The notes: a model not told the origin generated them from the sequence alone. 64,000 bases of DNA from Chondrinema litorale (GCF_026250525.1 NZ_CP111043.1:2283421-2347420); one strand, 5' to 3'; counted from the stretch's first letter, positions 1 through 9,617 are shown. Numbers and translations are program-made.

Positions 1-37
1 TGCCGAAAAAGCAAATGATTTTTTAAAAGATATTTGA
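1..37 (+). CDS. 3' end of a truncated upstream gene (hypothetical)
   Basis: In the frame starting at base 2 the sequence reads AEKANDFLKDI and then a TGA stop at 35-37. This looks like the charged, helical C-terminus of a gene that began before the window. Only twelve codons are visible, so nothing can be said about function and the call rests on the open frame and coding-like composition alone. Confidence 0.35.
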   Translation, partial: AEKANDFLKDI

Positions 38-157
38 TCTATTGTAATATTAAATAGAGCTTTGTTTTTTCTGGGTTCGGTTTGCAATACCCATCCATGT
101 TTTTTTATTAATGTATTTTCTTTCCATATTTATTCTGATACATGCTAACTTAGCAAT

Positions 158-1369
158 ATGGTATTAGAAAATATTTCTATGGAACTGAAGAAGAAAGTAC
201 AAGAGTTAGCAAAAGATAGTCATGGAGAAATTGTAAAAACCAGAAGACATCTCCATCAGCATCCTGAACTCTCTTTTCAGGAGTATCAAACAGCGAAATT
301 TGTTGCAGAGAGACTAAAAGAGATAGGACTATCTCCACAAGAAGGAATTGCAGGAACTGGTGTAACTGCCATTATCAAAGGTAAAAATCCAGAAAAAAAG
401 ATGGTTGCTCTCAGAGCAGATATGGATGCTTTGCCAATAGTAGAAGCGAACGAAGTTCCTTATAAATCACAAAATAATGGAGTAATGCACGCTTGTGGTC
501 ACGATGTGCATACAAGCTCTTTATTAGGTGCAGCATCTATTTTAAATAAAGTAAAAGAAGATTTTGAAGGTTCTGTAAAACTCATATTCCAACCAGGCGA
601 AGAAAAAATTCCAGGTGGTGCATCTTTAATGATAAAAGAAGGAGTTTTAAAAAATCCTAAACCTGCTGGAATTATTGGTCAACACGTAATGCCTTACTTA
701 CCAGTTGGAACAGTTGGTTTTAGAGAAGGAATGTATATGGCCAGTGCTGACGAAATATATATTACTGTAAAAGGTAAAGGTGGCCATGCAGCAATGCCAG
801 AGAGTTTGGTCGATCCAGTTTTAATAGCCTCGCATATTATTGTTGCATTGCAACAAGTCGTGAGCAGAAATTCTAGTCCAAAAATTCCAAGTGTACTTTC
901 TTTCGGAAAAGTAATTGCCAATGGAGCAACCAATGTAATTCCAAACGAAGTCTATATTGAAGGTACTTTCAGAACATTAAACGAACCTTGGAGAGCTGAA
1001 GCAAAAGAGAAAATGGTAAAAATTGCTAAAGGCATTGCAGAAGGCATGGGAGCAGAGGTTGATTTTGATATTAAACATGGATATCCATTTTTAGCAAATG
1101 ATCCTGAATTGACTAAAAAACTAAAAAATGCAGCAATTTCTTATATGGGAGAAGAGAATGTGATTGATTTAGATATTTGGATGGCTGCCGAAGATTTTGC
1201 ATTTTACTCTCATGAGGTAGATGCTTGTTTTTACAGACTTGGTGTAAGAAACGAAGAGAAAGGAATTATTTCTGGTGTGCATACACCAACTTTTGATATA
1301 GATGAGGCTGCTTTAGAAACTGGAGCTGGTTTATTAGTTTGGTTGGCCATCACCGAATTACAGCATTAA
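158..1369 (+). CDS. M20 family metallopeptidase / amidohydrolase
   Basis: This 403-residue protein is a zinc-dependent amidohydrolase of the M20D group (N-acyl-amino-acid or hippurate hydrolase type), which removes acyl groups from amino acids. The family signatures appear in order: RADMDALPI, then HACGHDVH with the metal-binding Cys/His, QPGEE with the catalytic Glu, GGHAAMPE in the dimerisation (lid) domain, AAEDFAFY, and a final His in the segment GVHTP. Length is normal for the family. There is no signal peptide, so it should be cytoplasmic. An in-frame ATG at 179 (MELKKK) is an alternative start and would match many homologues better; no Shine-Dalgarno separates the two. It appears to be a single-gene unit. 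The exact substrate cannot be read from sequence. Confidence 0.92.
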   Translation: MVLENISMELKKKVQELAKDSHGEIVKTRRHLHQHPELSFQEYQTAKFVAERLKEIGLSPQEGIAGTGVTAIIKGKNPEKKMVALRADMDALPIVEANEVPYKSQNNGVMHACGHDVHTSSLLGAASILNKVKEDFEGSVKLIFQPGEEKIPGGASLMIKEGVLKNPKPAGIIGQHVMPYLPVGTVGFREGMYMASADEIYITVKGKGGHAAMPESLVDPVLIASHIIVALQQVVSRNSSPKIPSVLSFGKVIANGATNVIPNEVYIEGTFRTLNEPWRAEAKEKMVKIAKGIAEGMGAEVDFDIKHGYPFLANDPELTKKLKNAAISYMGEENVIDLDIWMAAEDFAFYSHEVDACFYRLGVRNEEKGIISGVHTPTFDIDEAALETGAGLLVWLAITELQH

Positions 1370-1520
1370 TAAAAAGTTTATTTCATTTTTTTATAATTGG
1401 AATCAGAATTGAGCAATTAGTGCTGTAAAATTTGATTTTATCATACTTTTTTAACTTTTGACAGGTTTAATTGATAGTACGAATCTCGATTAAACCATAC
1501 ATTTTTTTTGACTTAGTGAT

Positions 1521-2432
1521 ATGATAGAAACTGTTTTTTCTGACGAAAAGAATGATTTTGTTTGGATTGATGTAACAAACCCTACACCTGAGGAATATAC
1601 AGAACTCACAGAAAAATTTGAATTACACCCTGCTGCTGTAAAAGACTGTTTGGCTCCCAATCATTTACCCAAATACGAAAGAATTGGCGATTCAGCATTT
1701 TTGATAACCAGAATTTACGATGGCAATTCTGAAAATGGAGCAGATACAATTCAGCAGTTAACAAACAAAGTTGCATTATTTGTTTCTGACGAATATTTAA
1801 TTACTATTCATAGAAAAGAGGAACCTTTCATAAGTACTGTAAAAGAGAAGTGGCGAAATAAAGCAGAGTTAGATGATAACAGCAATGCAAGGTTGCTTAA
1901 TCAGTTACTCAATAAAATTATCCATACTTACGATGGGGCTCTTGATCTGGCAAATGAAAGAATGGATAGAATAGAGAAAATTATATTTAAAGACTCTAAA
2001 GACCCAAAGCTTATCAGAGAGATGTACATTATCAAAAGAAGGGCTTCAGTTTTTAAAAGAATGATTTTTCTTACAAAAACTACAATGGAGCAGTTTGCTC
2101 GCTTTTCAGATGTACAAGATCCATTTACTCAAGATTTAATTGATACTGTAGATTCTTTACATTTTCAGGCTGATGAGTTACACGAGAATGTGCAAAACCT
2201 TTTAAACCTTCACCTAGCACTTGCTTCGCATAGAACAAATGAAGTAATGGGAGTTCTTACAATTGTATCTATGCTTTTTCTGCCGCTTACATTTATAGTA
2301 GGTCTTTATGGAATGAACTTCGCCTACATGCCCGAGTTGCAATATCAATATTCTTACTTTATAGTAATTGGTATTATGCTATTAATGTTCTTCGGTTCAT
2401 TAATCTGGTTTAAACAAAAGAGGTGGCTGTAA
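1521..2432 (+). CDS. corA: CorA-type magnesium/cobalt transporter
   Basis: This 303-residue protein is a CorA-family divalent cation channel of the inner membrane. It has a long soluble N-terminal domain (about residues 1-240, alpha/beta followed by a long helical stalk) and two C-terminal transmembrane helices (about 245-263 and 277-297). The selectivity motif GMN directly follows the first helix, inside YGMNFAYMPEL. The C-terminus is basic (KQKRW), as usual in the family. CorA channels assemble as pentamers and take up Mg2+ passively. The gene stands alone, and neither neighbour is functionally related. The family is clear; Mg2+ rather than Co2+, Ni2+ or Zn2+ as main substrate is inferred from the family. 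Confidence 0.93.
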   Translation: MIETVFSDEKNDFVWIDVTNPTPEEYTELTEKFELHPAAVKDCLAPNHLPKYERIGDSAFLITRIYDGNSENGADTIQQLTNKVALFVSDEYLITIHRKEEPFISTVKEKWRNKAELDDNSNARLLNQLLNKIIHTYDGALDLANERMDRIEKIIFKDSKDPKLIREMYIIKRRASVFKRMIFLTKTTMEQFARFSDVQDPFTQDLIDTVDSLHFQADELHENVQNLLNLHLALASHRTNEVMGVLTIVSMLFLPLTFIVGLYGMNFAYMPELQYQYSYFIVIGIMLLMFFGSLIWFKQKRWL

Positions 2433-2617
2433 TTTAATTTTCAATCCTTCTTAACTATTATTTCTCTACTTTATTAATTTGAGTAAATGCTTAGTGCCTT
2501 ACCTTTATAAGGTGAAATCAGACAGATACAAGATTATTTCATAGTACTTTTTTCCCGCTTGAAATGGATTTATTTTATTACATAATCCATTTGCTGATCA
2601 TTCTTTTGCTAATTTGT

Positions 2618-2625
2618 TATATTTG
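2618..2625 (+). promoter_or_regulatory. candidate -7 promoter element (TATATTTG) of the yceI-like gene
   Basis: TATATTTG matches the Bacteroidota primary sigma factor -7 consensus TAnnTTTG exactly and lies 20 bp before the start codon at 2646. A TTTG that could act as the -33 element is at 2590-2593, but the 24-bp spacing is longer than the usual 19 or so, so the -33 assignment is weak. Confidence 0.4.
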
Positions 2626-2645
2626 GTTCGTACAAATTTTAAAGT

Positions 2646-3290
2646 ATGATCATGAAATTCCTATACAATTACTATCTAAAAATTTCCCTTCTATTTTTTT
2701 TTAACATCGCAACAATTGGAGTATTTGCACAAAGTGGAACCTTTAAACTCACATCAGAATCTGAAGTGAGTGTTGATGGGTCATCTACTTTACACTCTTG
2801 GAAAACTGCAGTAAATACAGTTGAAGGAGAGTTACAAGCAGGTAACAAGTTTGCCAAAATGAAACTGAAAGAAGGTGAAGAAGTTGGAACAGTTGCACTA
2901 AAGTTTGAGGTTGCCAGTATGGATGGAGGCAGAGGAGATGCAATGAACGATAAAATTACCAATGCTTTTAAAGCCTCAGAAAATCCATACATAGAATTTA
3001 AATCAACTGAGCCAGCTGTAATAAGCTCAATTACTAATAAAGTTGATAACATATTTTTAATTACCTCAAAAGGTGAATTAAGTATGGCAGGTAAGACCCA
3101 GCCAGTAGAAATTCAATTAGAAGGTAAATTTATTGATGCCAATACTATACAGTTTACTGGCAAAAGAGAAATGAAAATGAGTGATTTCGGTATAGAGCAG
3201 CCAAGTGCTATGTTTGGTACCATTGTAGCCGGAGACGATATCACTGTAAATTTTGATTTAAAATTCTCGAACACAACTAACAAAATGTAA
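2646..3290 (+). CDS. YceI family periplasmic protein
   Basis: This 214-residue protein has an N-terminal signal peptide (hydrophobic core at about residues 10-27, cleavage after a VFAQ-type site) followed by a YceI-like lipocalin-fold domain. The N-terminal strand pattern of the domain ([12 protein letters not shown]) and the segment FKSTEPAV are typical. YceI proteins are secreted beta-barrels that bind isoprenoid or amphiphilic ligands. An in-frame ATG two codons downstream (2652, MKF) is an equally good start. The next gene begins 3 bp after the stop, so it is almost certainly cotranscribed with the SUMF1-fold gene. The ligand is unknown. Confidence 0.85.
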   Translation: MIMKFLYNYYLKISLLFFFNIATIGVFAQSGTFKLTSESEVSVDGSSTLHSWKTAVNTVEGELQAGNKFAKMKLKEGEEVGTVALKFEVASMDGGRGDAMNDKITNAFKASENPYIEFKSTEPAVISSITNKVDNIFLITSKGELSMAGKTQPVEIQLEGKFIDANTIQFTGKREMKMSDFGIEQPSAMFGTIVAGDDITVNFDLKFSNTTNKM

Positions 3291-3292
3291 TT

Positions 3293-4300
3293 ATGATGAA
3301 GCTAGCAAGCGCACGAACAAACTTACTTTTAATAGTGCTAACTATTTGCACAATAATATTTTTTTCAGAATTAAAAGCTCAGGATAATGCTGTTGTAAGT
3401 GAAGATGATTTCCAACCATATACAGATACAATTCCTGGAACACCAGTAACATTTAAGCTAACACCAATTCCTGGTGGTGAGTTTTTAATGGGAAGTGTAG
3501 AGACTGAAGCAAAAAGAGACGACGACGAAGGACCACAGAAGAAGGTGGAAATTGAGCCATTCTATATGGGGGTATATGAAGTTACATTCGACATGTACGA
3601 AGTATTTAGAGATAAAGAAAAAGATAAAGCTCCAGAAGGAAGTGGTTGGGATGCCGAAGGTGTAACCAGACCAAGTCCTCCATACGAAGATCCAACTTTT
3701 GGTATGGGTAAATATGGATATCCGGCAGTGAGTATGACACAATATGCATCGCTATTATTTTGTAAATGGTTGACTACAAAAACTGGAACATTTTACAGAT
3801 TGCCAACAGAGGCAGAGTGGGAGTATGCCTGTAAAGCTGGAACTACTACAGCCTACTTTTTTGGTGATGATGTGGCAGACTTAGACGATTATGCATGGTA
3901 TTACGAAAACAGTGATGATACATACCATAAAGTTGGAGAAAAAAAGCCTAACCCTTGGGGTTTATATGATATCCACGGAAATGTAGCCGAGTGGACACTA
4001 GATCAATATGTAACCGATTTTTATGCAAGCATCGAAGATGGAAGTGTAGCCCCTTGGTCTAAACCAACAAAACTTCATCCTAGAACTGTAAGAGGAGGTT
4101 CTTGGGACGATGACCCAGAAGAATTAAGAAGTTCAGCAAGAAAAGAATCTGACATGAACTGGAAAAGAAGAGACCCACAAATTCCTAAAAGCTTTTGGTG
4201 GAATACAGATTCTCCATTTGTAGGTTTCAGAATAATAACTCCTAAAGTACAACCAACTCAGGAAGAAATCGATGCTTTCTGGGCAAGTGTGCTAGATTAA
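3293..4300 (+). CDS. secreted SUMF1/FGE-sulfatase-fold protein (probably not a formylglycine-generating enzyme)
   Basis: This 335-residue protein has a signal peptide (core about residues 10-27, ending KAQD) and a formylglycine-generating-enzyme fold: GGEFLMGS near residue 60, [44 protein letters not shown] and a C-terminal GFRI. True sulfatase-activating enzymes have a reactive Cys pair in the stretch after RGGSW. Here that stretch ([10 protein letters not shown] onwards) has no cysteine, and the only cysteines visible outside the signal peptide (in LLFCKW and EYACKAG) are structural positions. It is therefore more likely a binding or structural relative of the GldK/PvdO type. It lies 3 bp after the YceI-like gene and 73 bp before a Gfo/Idh/MocA gene. 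Confidence 0.85.
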   Translation: MMKLASARTNLLLIVLTICTIIFFSELKAQDNAVVSEDDFQPYTDTIPGTPVTFKLTPIPGGEFLMGSVETEAKRDDDEGPQKKVEIEPFYMGVYEVTFDMYEVFRDKEKDKAPEGSGWDAEGVTRPSPPYEDPTFGMGKYGYPAVSMTQYASLLFCKWLTTKTGTFYRLPTEAEWEYACKAGTTTAYFFGDDVADLDDYAWYYENSDDTYHKVGEKKPNPWGLYDIHGNVAEWTLDQYVTDFYASIEDGSVAPWSKPTKLHPRTVRGGSWDDDPEELRSSARKESDMNWKRRDPQIPKSFWWNTDSPFVGFRIITPKVQPTQEEIDAFWASVLD

Positions 4301-4373
4301 ATAGTAATAACCAGCTACTATCATATACCGACTAACATTACCTAAGGTATTTAAATGTCAATTTTTAAATAAT

Positions 4374-5726
4374 ATGAATATGGAAAAAGATTTAAAACAA
4401 GCATTAAAAAAAGGAATGCAGAGAAGGAGTTTTGTGAAAAACTCTGCAGTAGCTGCTGGTGGTATAATATTGAGTCCTTTAGCTGCAAATGCTAGCGGAT
4501 ATTTTTCATCTGTTGATGATACTATAAAGATCGCACTTGTAGGTTGTGGAGGTAGAGGTACTGGTGCTACAGTTCAAGCATTAAGCACAAAAGAAAATGT
4601 GAAGTTGGTAGCAATGGCAGATGCTTTTAAAGATCGTCTTGATAAGAGTTATGAAAATATTCTTGCTCAGGAAACGTATGATGCAACTGCTAAAGTAGAT
4701 GTAAAAGACGAAACAAAATTTATAGGTTTTGAAGCTTACAAAGAAGCCATAGATATGGCTGATGTTGTTATTTTGGCAACACCTCCGGGTTTTAGACCAA
4801 TTCACTTTGAGTATGCAGTAGAGCAAGGTAAGCATATTTTTATGGAAAAACCTGTAGCTACAGATGTACCAGGTATAAGAAAAGTTTTAGCTGCTGCAGA
4901 AAAAGCAAAACAGAAAAAATTAAATGTTGTAGTAGGGCTACAAAGACATTATCAAACTAGCTATAGAGAGTTAATGGATAGAATCCATAATGGAGAGATT
5001 GGTGATATTGTAGCAGCACAAGCTTATTGGGATGGTGCTGGTGTTTGGGTAAGAGAAAGAGAAGAAGGCCAAACTGAAATGGAATACCAAATGAGAAACT
5101 GGTATTATTTCAACTGGTTATGTGGAGACCATATAACAGAACAGCATGTACACAACATTGATGTTATTAACTGGGCAAAAAATGCTTATCCAGTAAAAGC
5201 GCAAGGTATGGGAGGTAGAGAAGTTAGAAATGGAAAAGAGTTTGGCGAAATTTTCGACCACCACTTTGTAGAATTTGAGTACGCAGATGGAACAATTCTA
5301 TCAAGTCAGTGCCGCCACATAAAAGGTTGTATGAACCGTGTTTCTGAAGCCATTCAAGGAACAAAAGGTAGAGCTACCACTCAGGGAGGTACAATTATTA
5401 CAGACTTAAAAGGTAAAACTATCTGGAAGCATAGAGGTAAAAATGATCCGAACCCATATCAACAAGAGCATGATGAGTTATTTGCTGCAATTGCTGCAGG
5501 CGAATATAAATTTGCTGATGCTGAAAATGGAGCTAAAAGTACGATGACTTCTTTATTAGGAAGAATGGCAACTTATTCCGGATTAGAAATAACTTGGGAT
5601 GAAGCAATGAAATCAGACTTGAGCTTAATGCCAGCAACATATGCTTGGGATGCAAATCCACCAATTATGCCAGATCAAGATGGATTTTATCCTGTAGCTA
5701 TTCCAGGTGTGACAAAAGTATTATAA
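4374..5726 (+). CDS. Gfo/Idh/MocA family oxidoreductase with Tat-type signal
   Basis: This 450-residue protein is an NAD(P)-dependent sugar/inositol-type dehydrogenase exported in folded form. It opens with a twin-arginine-like leader (MQRRSFVKN followed by a short hydrophobic, Ala-rich stretch), then a Rossmann nucleotide-binding domain (IALVGCGGRGTG at about residues 53-64) and the family signature MEKPVATDVPG. The C-terminal alpha/beta domain carries HNIDVINW. Secreted Bacteroidota members act on sugars or glycans, but the substrate cannot be read from sequence. An in-frame start one codon later (MEKDLK at 4380) is possible. It is the last gene of the apparent run yceI-like, SUMF1-fold, Gfo/Idh and is followed by a terminator at 5762-5783. 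Confidence 0.9.
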   Translation: MNMEKDLKQALKKGMQRRSFVKNSAVAAGGIILSPLAANASGYFSSVDDTIKIALVGCGGRGTGATVQALSTKENVKLVAMADAFKDRLDKSYENILAQETYDATAKVDVKDETKFIGFEAYKEAIDMADVVILATPPGFRPIHFEYAVEQGKHIFMEKPVATDVPGIRKVLAAAEKAKQKKLNVVVGLQRHYQTSYRELMDRIHNGEIGDIVAAQAYWDGAGVWVREREEGQTEMEYQMRNWYYFNWLCGDHITEQHVHNIDVINWAKNAYPVKAQGMGGREVRNGKEFGEIFDHHFVEFEYADGTILSSQCRHIKGCMNRVSEAIQGTKGRATTQGGTIITDLKGKTIWKHRGKNDPNPYQQEHDELFAAIAAGEYKFADAENGAKSTMTSLLGRMATYSGLEITWDEAMKSDLSLMPATYAWDANPPIMPDQDGFYPVAIPGVTKVL

Positions 5727-5761
5727 TTTCGCATTCTAAATTAAGATACCTGTTTATAATT

Positions 5762-5783
5762 GGGACCGAAAGGTCCCTTTTTT
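5762..5783 (+). terminator. Rho-independent terminator after the Gfo/Idh gene
   Basis: GGGACC, loop GAAA, GGTCCC, followed by six T residues. It lies 36 bp after the Gfo/Idh/MocA stop codon and closes that transcription unit. Confidence 0.9.
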
Positions 5784-6009
5784 ATGTACTCAGGTGTAAA
5801 GAAGGGCCTCCTTGAAAATTGATTAAGACCAATAAAAAATAAGAGTTGGATAGATAAAGTTCAGCTTTTTTTTGTTTCAAATCTTGGTACCTGCTGTTTT
5901 GGACTATTTAAAAAGTACAATACTGTGAGTAATCCTATTGATAAAACTGGAAAATATTGCTTTTGGATAGTATAGACACACTCATCCCATAGGCTTTTCA
6001 GCTTTAGGT

Positions 6010-7347
6010 TTAGGCGGCCTGAAGTAGAGGGGCTTGTTCTGATTTCCTTTTGCTGATCTTAACGGCATTGGCCATCATAACTGCGAAAAAAACGTGTATC
6101 ATTTCTCGTTTTTCTCCTTTAACCTTGATCTTATTGAGGCCATAAGCTGTTTTATGCACGCCAAAACTTCCCTCCATCACCGTGGCTCTTTGGCTAGAGA
6201 TGAGACTTCTGAGTTGGCTTTCAGCAGGGTTGTTTACTTTAGGACCTTTCTTTGGAAAGCAGGTAAATATCTTCTTTTCTGTTAAATACTTCCTGTTTTT
6301 GTTGGTGGCGTAAATGCGATCTGCTCCTAGTTGATGAAGTGAGCCAAATATCGATCTATGTTTTAAACTACTTAATTTCAGTCTGGTACTTTCATTAAAA
6401 GCGCGGAACTCCATGGTATCGATAAAGCAGATACCATCCACCTGAAGCAGGTGTGCCTTCATTCCGAACTCAACCCTTTTAGCTTCTTTACCTCGCACTA
6501 TCGGCCTAACATAAGCCTTGGGAAGTGATACAATCCTGTTTTTCAATTCTTTAGCTGGATGCTGCTGCAAGAATTGCTGTTGCTCGATTATCTTCTTTAT
6601 AGTTTTTAGATATGTTCTCTCATGTAAGTGAAGCTGTATTTGTGGATTTTCGTTAAGTAGGCATTGCAGTTGCCCCAATCCTTTGGATAGTAGATATATC
6701 AATGACTTTTTACGCTTGCGACCAGCTTTATATGTCTTTTTACGACTACGATCATAAGACATCTGCATGCGCTTTTGATCTATATATTTGGAGCCAGGTC
6801 GTTTTACTCCTAATATTTTACAGTATCTGTAAAGCTGCTTTTCAAACACCCATTGGCAGCTCTCCCAGAGCAGCTTAACATCGGTAGGAAAACGAATATA
6901 ACTCTCATAACAAGTAGCATCCATTAAGAGCACATGCGTATTATGCATGTCTGTTTTCCAGTGTTGGAGTAGTACCTCTTGAAGTTGTTGCCAATCAGTA
7001 TGGTCCGCCATATACGTCCTGATTCGACTTAAAATGGCCTTATCCTTAATCTTTTGATGATCCTGTAGCAATTTATTGCAAAATAGCTGAAGGCTCCAAT
7101 CGGTATTAAAGCGTGCTATGAGCTTTTCATCACTCAGGTTTAAATAGGCTTTTAGAAACATTAAGCCAAACATGCCCTGAGGCGAAAACCAGCTAGGAGC
7201 ACCAGGGCCTTTATTTTTCTTAGGCAGACATGCAGAAAGTTGTTCCCAAGGGATGCTATCATAAACATTACCCAATTTACTACTCTTAAATAAATACCAT
7301 TTTGGAGTTAAGTAATCTTGTGGTTGGAAAAGCTGTTGATCTCTCAT
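6010..7347 (-). CDS. IS5/IS1182-like transposase
   Basis: This 445-residue protein is a full-length DDE transposase. The N-terminal part (about residues 1-110) resembles the DUF772 domain (SWFSPQGMFGLMFLKAYLNLSDEKL). The first catalytic Asp is probably in LLMDATCYESY near residue 144, and a second in GADRIYATNKNRKYL near residue 345. The probable catalytic Glu is in VMEGSFGVHKTAYGLNKIK near the C-terminus. A basic stretch (RSRKKTYKAGRKRKK) lies between them. The reading frame is intact, so the element may be active. It is inserted between the terminator of the Gfo/Idh gene and the 3' end of the VWA gene and does not break a gene. The family subgroup (IS5 versus IS1182) is my inference. Confidence 0.85.
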   Translation of the reverse strand: MRDQQLFQPQDYLTPKWYLFKSSKLGNVYDSIPWEQLSACLPKKNKGPGAPSWFSPQGMFGLMFLKAYLNLSDEKLIARFNTDWSLQLFCNKLLQDHQKIKDKAILSRIRTYMADHTDWQQLQEVLLQHWKTDMHNTHVLLMDATCYESYIRFPTDVKLLWESCQWVFEKQLYRYCKILGVKRPGSKYIDQKRMQMSYDRSRKKTYKAGRKRKKSLIYLLSKGLGQLQCLLNENPQIQLHLHERTYLKTIKKIIEQQQFLQQHPAKELKNRIVSLPKAYVRPIVRGKEAKRVEFGMKAHLLQVDGICFIDTMEFRAFNESTRLKLSSLKHRSIFGSLHQLGADRIYATNKNRKYLTEKKIFTCFPKKGPKVNNPAESQLRSLISSQRATVMEGSFGVHKTAYGLNKIKVKGEKREMIHVFFAVMMANAVKISKRKSEQAPLLQAA

Positions 7348-7350
7348 ATA

Positions 7351-7381
7351 TTGTAGTGTTAATTGTGATTAGACACTACAA
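7351..7381. repeat. 9-bp perfect inverted repeat upstream of the transposase
   Basis: TTGTAGTGT at 7351-7359 and ACACTACAA at 7373-7381 form a perfect 9-bp inverted repeat with a 13-bp spacer, beginning 3 bp upstream of the transposase start codon. It could be a terminal or subterminal transposase-binding site or an operator that limits transposase expression. I did not find a matching copy at the other end of the element. Confidence 0.5.
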
Positions 7382-7393
7382 TTTAACAAATCA

Positions 7394-7435
7394 AAAACCC
7401 CGAAAAAAGCTTTTATTAGCTAATTGCGGGGTTTT
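7394..7435 (-). terminator. terminator-like hairpin after the VWA gene
   Basis: AAAACCCCG at 7394-7402 pairs perfectly with CGGGGTTTT at 7427-7435. On the minus strand the right arm runs into a T-rich tract, consistent with termination of the VWA gene that ends at 7521. The loop is long (24 nt) but contains AAGCTTTT, which can fold further. Confidence 0.65.
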
Positions 7436-7520
7436 ATTTTATACATTAATGCATTTAAAACCTTGATTTTCAATCCCTTTTATTTAAAAGGTAAGGCCTA
7501 AAGAAAAAGGGAATATAAAT

Positions 7521-9617
7521 TTAGTAAGCTCCTTTTACTTTTCTAATAACCCACTCAACAGTTGCTAAGAGTAGAATTATAGCTAATATCCACTCAATAT
7601 TTAATATCTCTTGAAATTCTTCTTGACTGTGAATTACATCATGATAATCTTTGGCAACTAGATCATCACCCATCTGATCGATTTCAGAAACATTGTAAAA
7701 CTGACCACCACTTTGTTTGGCCAGATTTCTTAGTAGGTTAAAGTTGGCAGTAGTGTTCACAGCTTCTATCTCAAGTTTTTTAATGGTAAATTCACCTGAG
7801 CTTACCTCTGTCTTTCCTTCAAGTACTGTGCTTGCCTGATATTTATAAATACCATGTTCCAAACCATTTACAGCATAGCGGAAACTGGTATTATTATTTA
7901 CATAATTATAACTTTTGGTTTCACCATCTTCATTGGTTATCTGTAGATCGATTTTCTGACCAGAAATCTTTTCATAAATATCATTGTAAACTTCAGTTTC
8001 AAAGAATACAGTTTCTGAATCAAACAACTCATTAGAAGAAGGGTAAACTCTAAATTTCCTTTTGTCTTCTTTGGTAGATAAATACTGAATAAGCTTACTG
8101 ATCATATCGTCAAAAGCCTCATTATTTTTGTTAGAAGCAAACTCTTGCAACTTCCACTGCCAAATTCCTTCGCCAAGTAAAACAGCACTTTTTACACCTT
8201 CTTGCTCATTTACAACCAGCATAGGCTTATCGGTTACTATACTTCCAACTTTTTGATAAAGAATTACCTCTGAATTACCAGCTAGCTCAAAGTTACCGAA
8301 AGGTACAGTAACAGGTGGCGACTTGGCTAAAATGGCTTTTTTCTCATTATCAAAAGTAAATTTAGAAAAGCCTGCATTGTAATCTGGTGTAACACGGTCT
8401 GTTTGGCGACCAGTAGTTATAATGCTTAAAGCCTGATTTGCCTGATTAAAATAAGAAACATCGGTCTGGTTGCCTAAAATAAACCATGTAGCAACTCTTC
8501 TATCTTGAAACTCTTTTAAGATATTACTACCAATATTTCTGAAATTGGGTACTTGATGAAAAATTACTAAATCGTATTTTTCGTCAGGTTTAAAGTTCTT
8601 ATCAGCTTCTGGGGAGAGACCAGGTATGTAAATTTCGAACTCATAGTTCTCATTACCCTCAACTATACTGCGTATCGCTTTAATATCTGGATGGGGCGAA
8701 GCAGCAACTACTAATATTTTTTCTTTGCTATCTAATACATCAATGTAAATGTTTTTTACATTATTCTGCAATGTAAACTCACCATCTAGTGGTTGTACCT
8801 CTATCACATAATGTTGCATACCTTCTTCTTTGCCCTCTGCCAGAAAATCAACATTCTGTATTCCATTATCACTAGAGAAATCAACTTTTTGTCTGTCTAA
8901 TTCTTTGCCCTGTTGTTTTAAGATAACATTCGCAGATTTGCCAGCAAAACCAGAATTTGCAACTTCTGCTACCAATGGAAATTTATTTCCCAAATAAGCT
9001 ATTTTGTTAGCAAATACAGTTTTTAGGTTTAAATCTACTTGAGGCATAGTATCACCAATACCCACAGAGAAAACAGGCATGCTATAAGGAGCATATTCAG
9101 GAGAAATTCCTTGGTTGTAAATTCCATCTGAAAGTAAAATTACCCCGGCAAGGTTCTTACTTTCGTAGGATACAGATATATCTTTTAATAGTTTACTTAG
9201 GTCTGTATTTCTGCTATCGAATTTTAAAGCATCTAGCGAACCTTCTTGTTGGTCATCGTTTAATGCGTGTATTTCAACATCATATTCATTCTCACCTAGC
9301 TTAGTAGATAATGCATCTAGTTGTTTTACTGTTTCTTGTAGTTTAACAGAATCTGTTACTAGTGGGATAGATTGAGAGTTATCAACAGCAAGTACTACAA
9401 CTGGTTTCTCATAAAAGTTTTTTACCTGTTTTACATAAGGTCCTAGTAGAATTAAACAGATAATAAAAACCAATAAAAACCTAAAGCTAGCCAGCATCAG
9501 GTTAGTTTTTGTACTCCACGGACTATCTTTTTTATAAAGCAACCAGCTATAAAAAAGTCCTGCAAGTGCACAAATTATAATAAACCAGGGTGAATATTCA
9601 GTTAGTATCTGACTCAT
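7521..9617 (-). CDS. membrane-anchored von Willebrand factor A domain protein
   Basis: This 698-residue integral membrane protein has two N-terminal transmembrane helices (about residues 8-25 and 38-60) and one near the C-terminus (about 672-690). A VWA domain starts at about residue 73: VVLAVDNSQSIP carries the MIDAS DxSxS motif and GVILLSDGIYNQG is the strand with the second MIDAS segment. The middle part contains a class I glutamine-amidotransferase-like fold (KILVVAASPHPDIKAI onward) and beta-rich segments. This layout is common in large Bacteroidota BatA-like or 'VWA' membrane proteins of unknown function. It appears to be transcribed alone, with a terminator-like hairpin at 7394-7435 downstream. 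Confidence 0.8.
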   Translation of the reverse strand: MSQILTEYSPWFIIICALAGLFYSWLLYKKDSPWSTKTNLMLASFRFLLVFIICLILLGPYVKQVKNFYEKPVVVLAVDNSQSIPLVTDSVKLQETVKQLDALSTKLGENEYDVEIHALNDDQQEGSLDALKFDSRNTDLSKLLKDISVSYESKNLAGVILLSDGIYNQGISPEYAPYSMPVFSVGIGDTMPQVDLNLKTVFANKIAYLGNKFPLVAEVANSGFAGKSANVILKQQGKELDRQKVDFSSDNGIQNVDFLAEGKEEGMQHYVIEVQPLDGEFTLQNNVKNIYIDVLDSKEKILVVAASPHPDIKAIRSIVEGNENYEFEIYIPGLSPEADKNFKPDEKYDLVIFHQVPNFRNIGSNILKEFQDRRVATWFILGNQTDVSYFNQANQALSIITTGRQTDRVTPDYNAGFSKFTFDNEKKAILAKSPPVTVPFGNFELAGNSEVILYQKVGSIVTDKPMLVVNEQEGVKSAVLLGEGIWQWKLQEFASNKNNEAFDDMISKLIQYLSTKEDKRKFRVYPSSNELFDSETVFFETEVYNDIYEKISGQKIDLQITNEDGETKSYNYVNNNTSFRYAVNGLEHGIYKYQASTVLEGKTEVSSGEFTIKKLEIEAVNTTANFNLLRNLAKQSGGQFYNVSEIDQMGDDLVAKDYHDVIHSQEEFQEILNIEWILAIILLLATVEWVIRKVKGAY

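Larger units (their letters stand above)
6010..7381 (-). mobile_element. IS5/IS1182-like insertion sequence, limits not resolved
   Basis: The element is defined by its single transposase gene. I compared the flanks (about 5780-6009 and 7348-7440) by eye and found no convincing pair of terminal inverted repeats or target duplication, so only the coding core plus the inverted repeat just upstream of the transposase start (7351-7381) is marked. The true ends may lie further out on the left, within 5784-6009. Confidence 0.45.

Noticed and set aside
5784..6009. Left terminal inverted repeat of the IS5-like element (for example GATAGTATAGACACAC against TTGTAGTGTCTAATC)
   Set aside because: The best hand alignment matches only about half the bases and no flanking duplication supports it.
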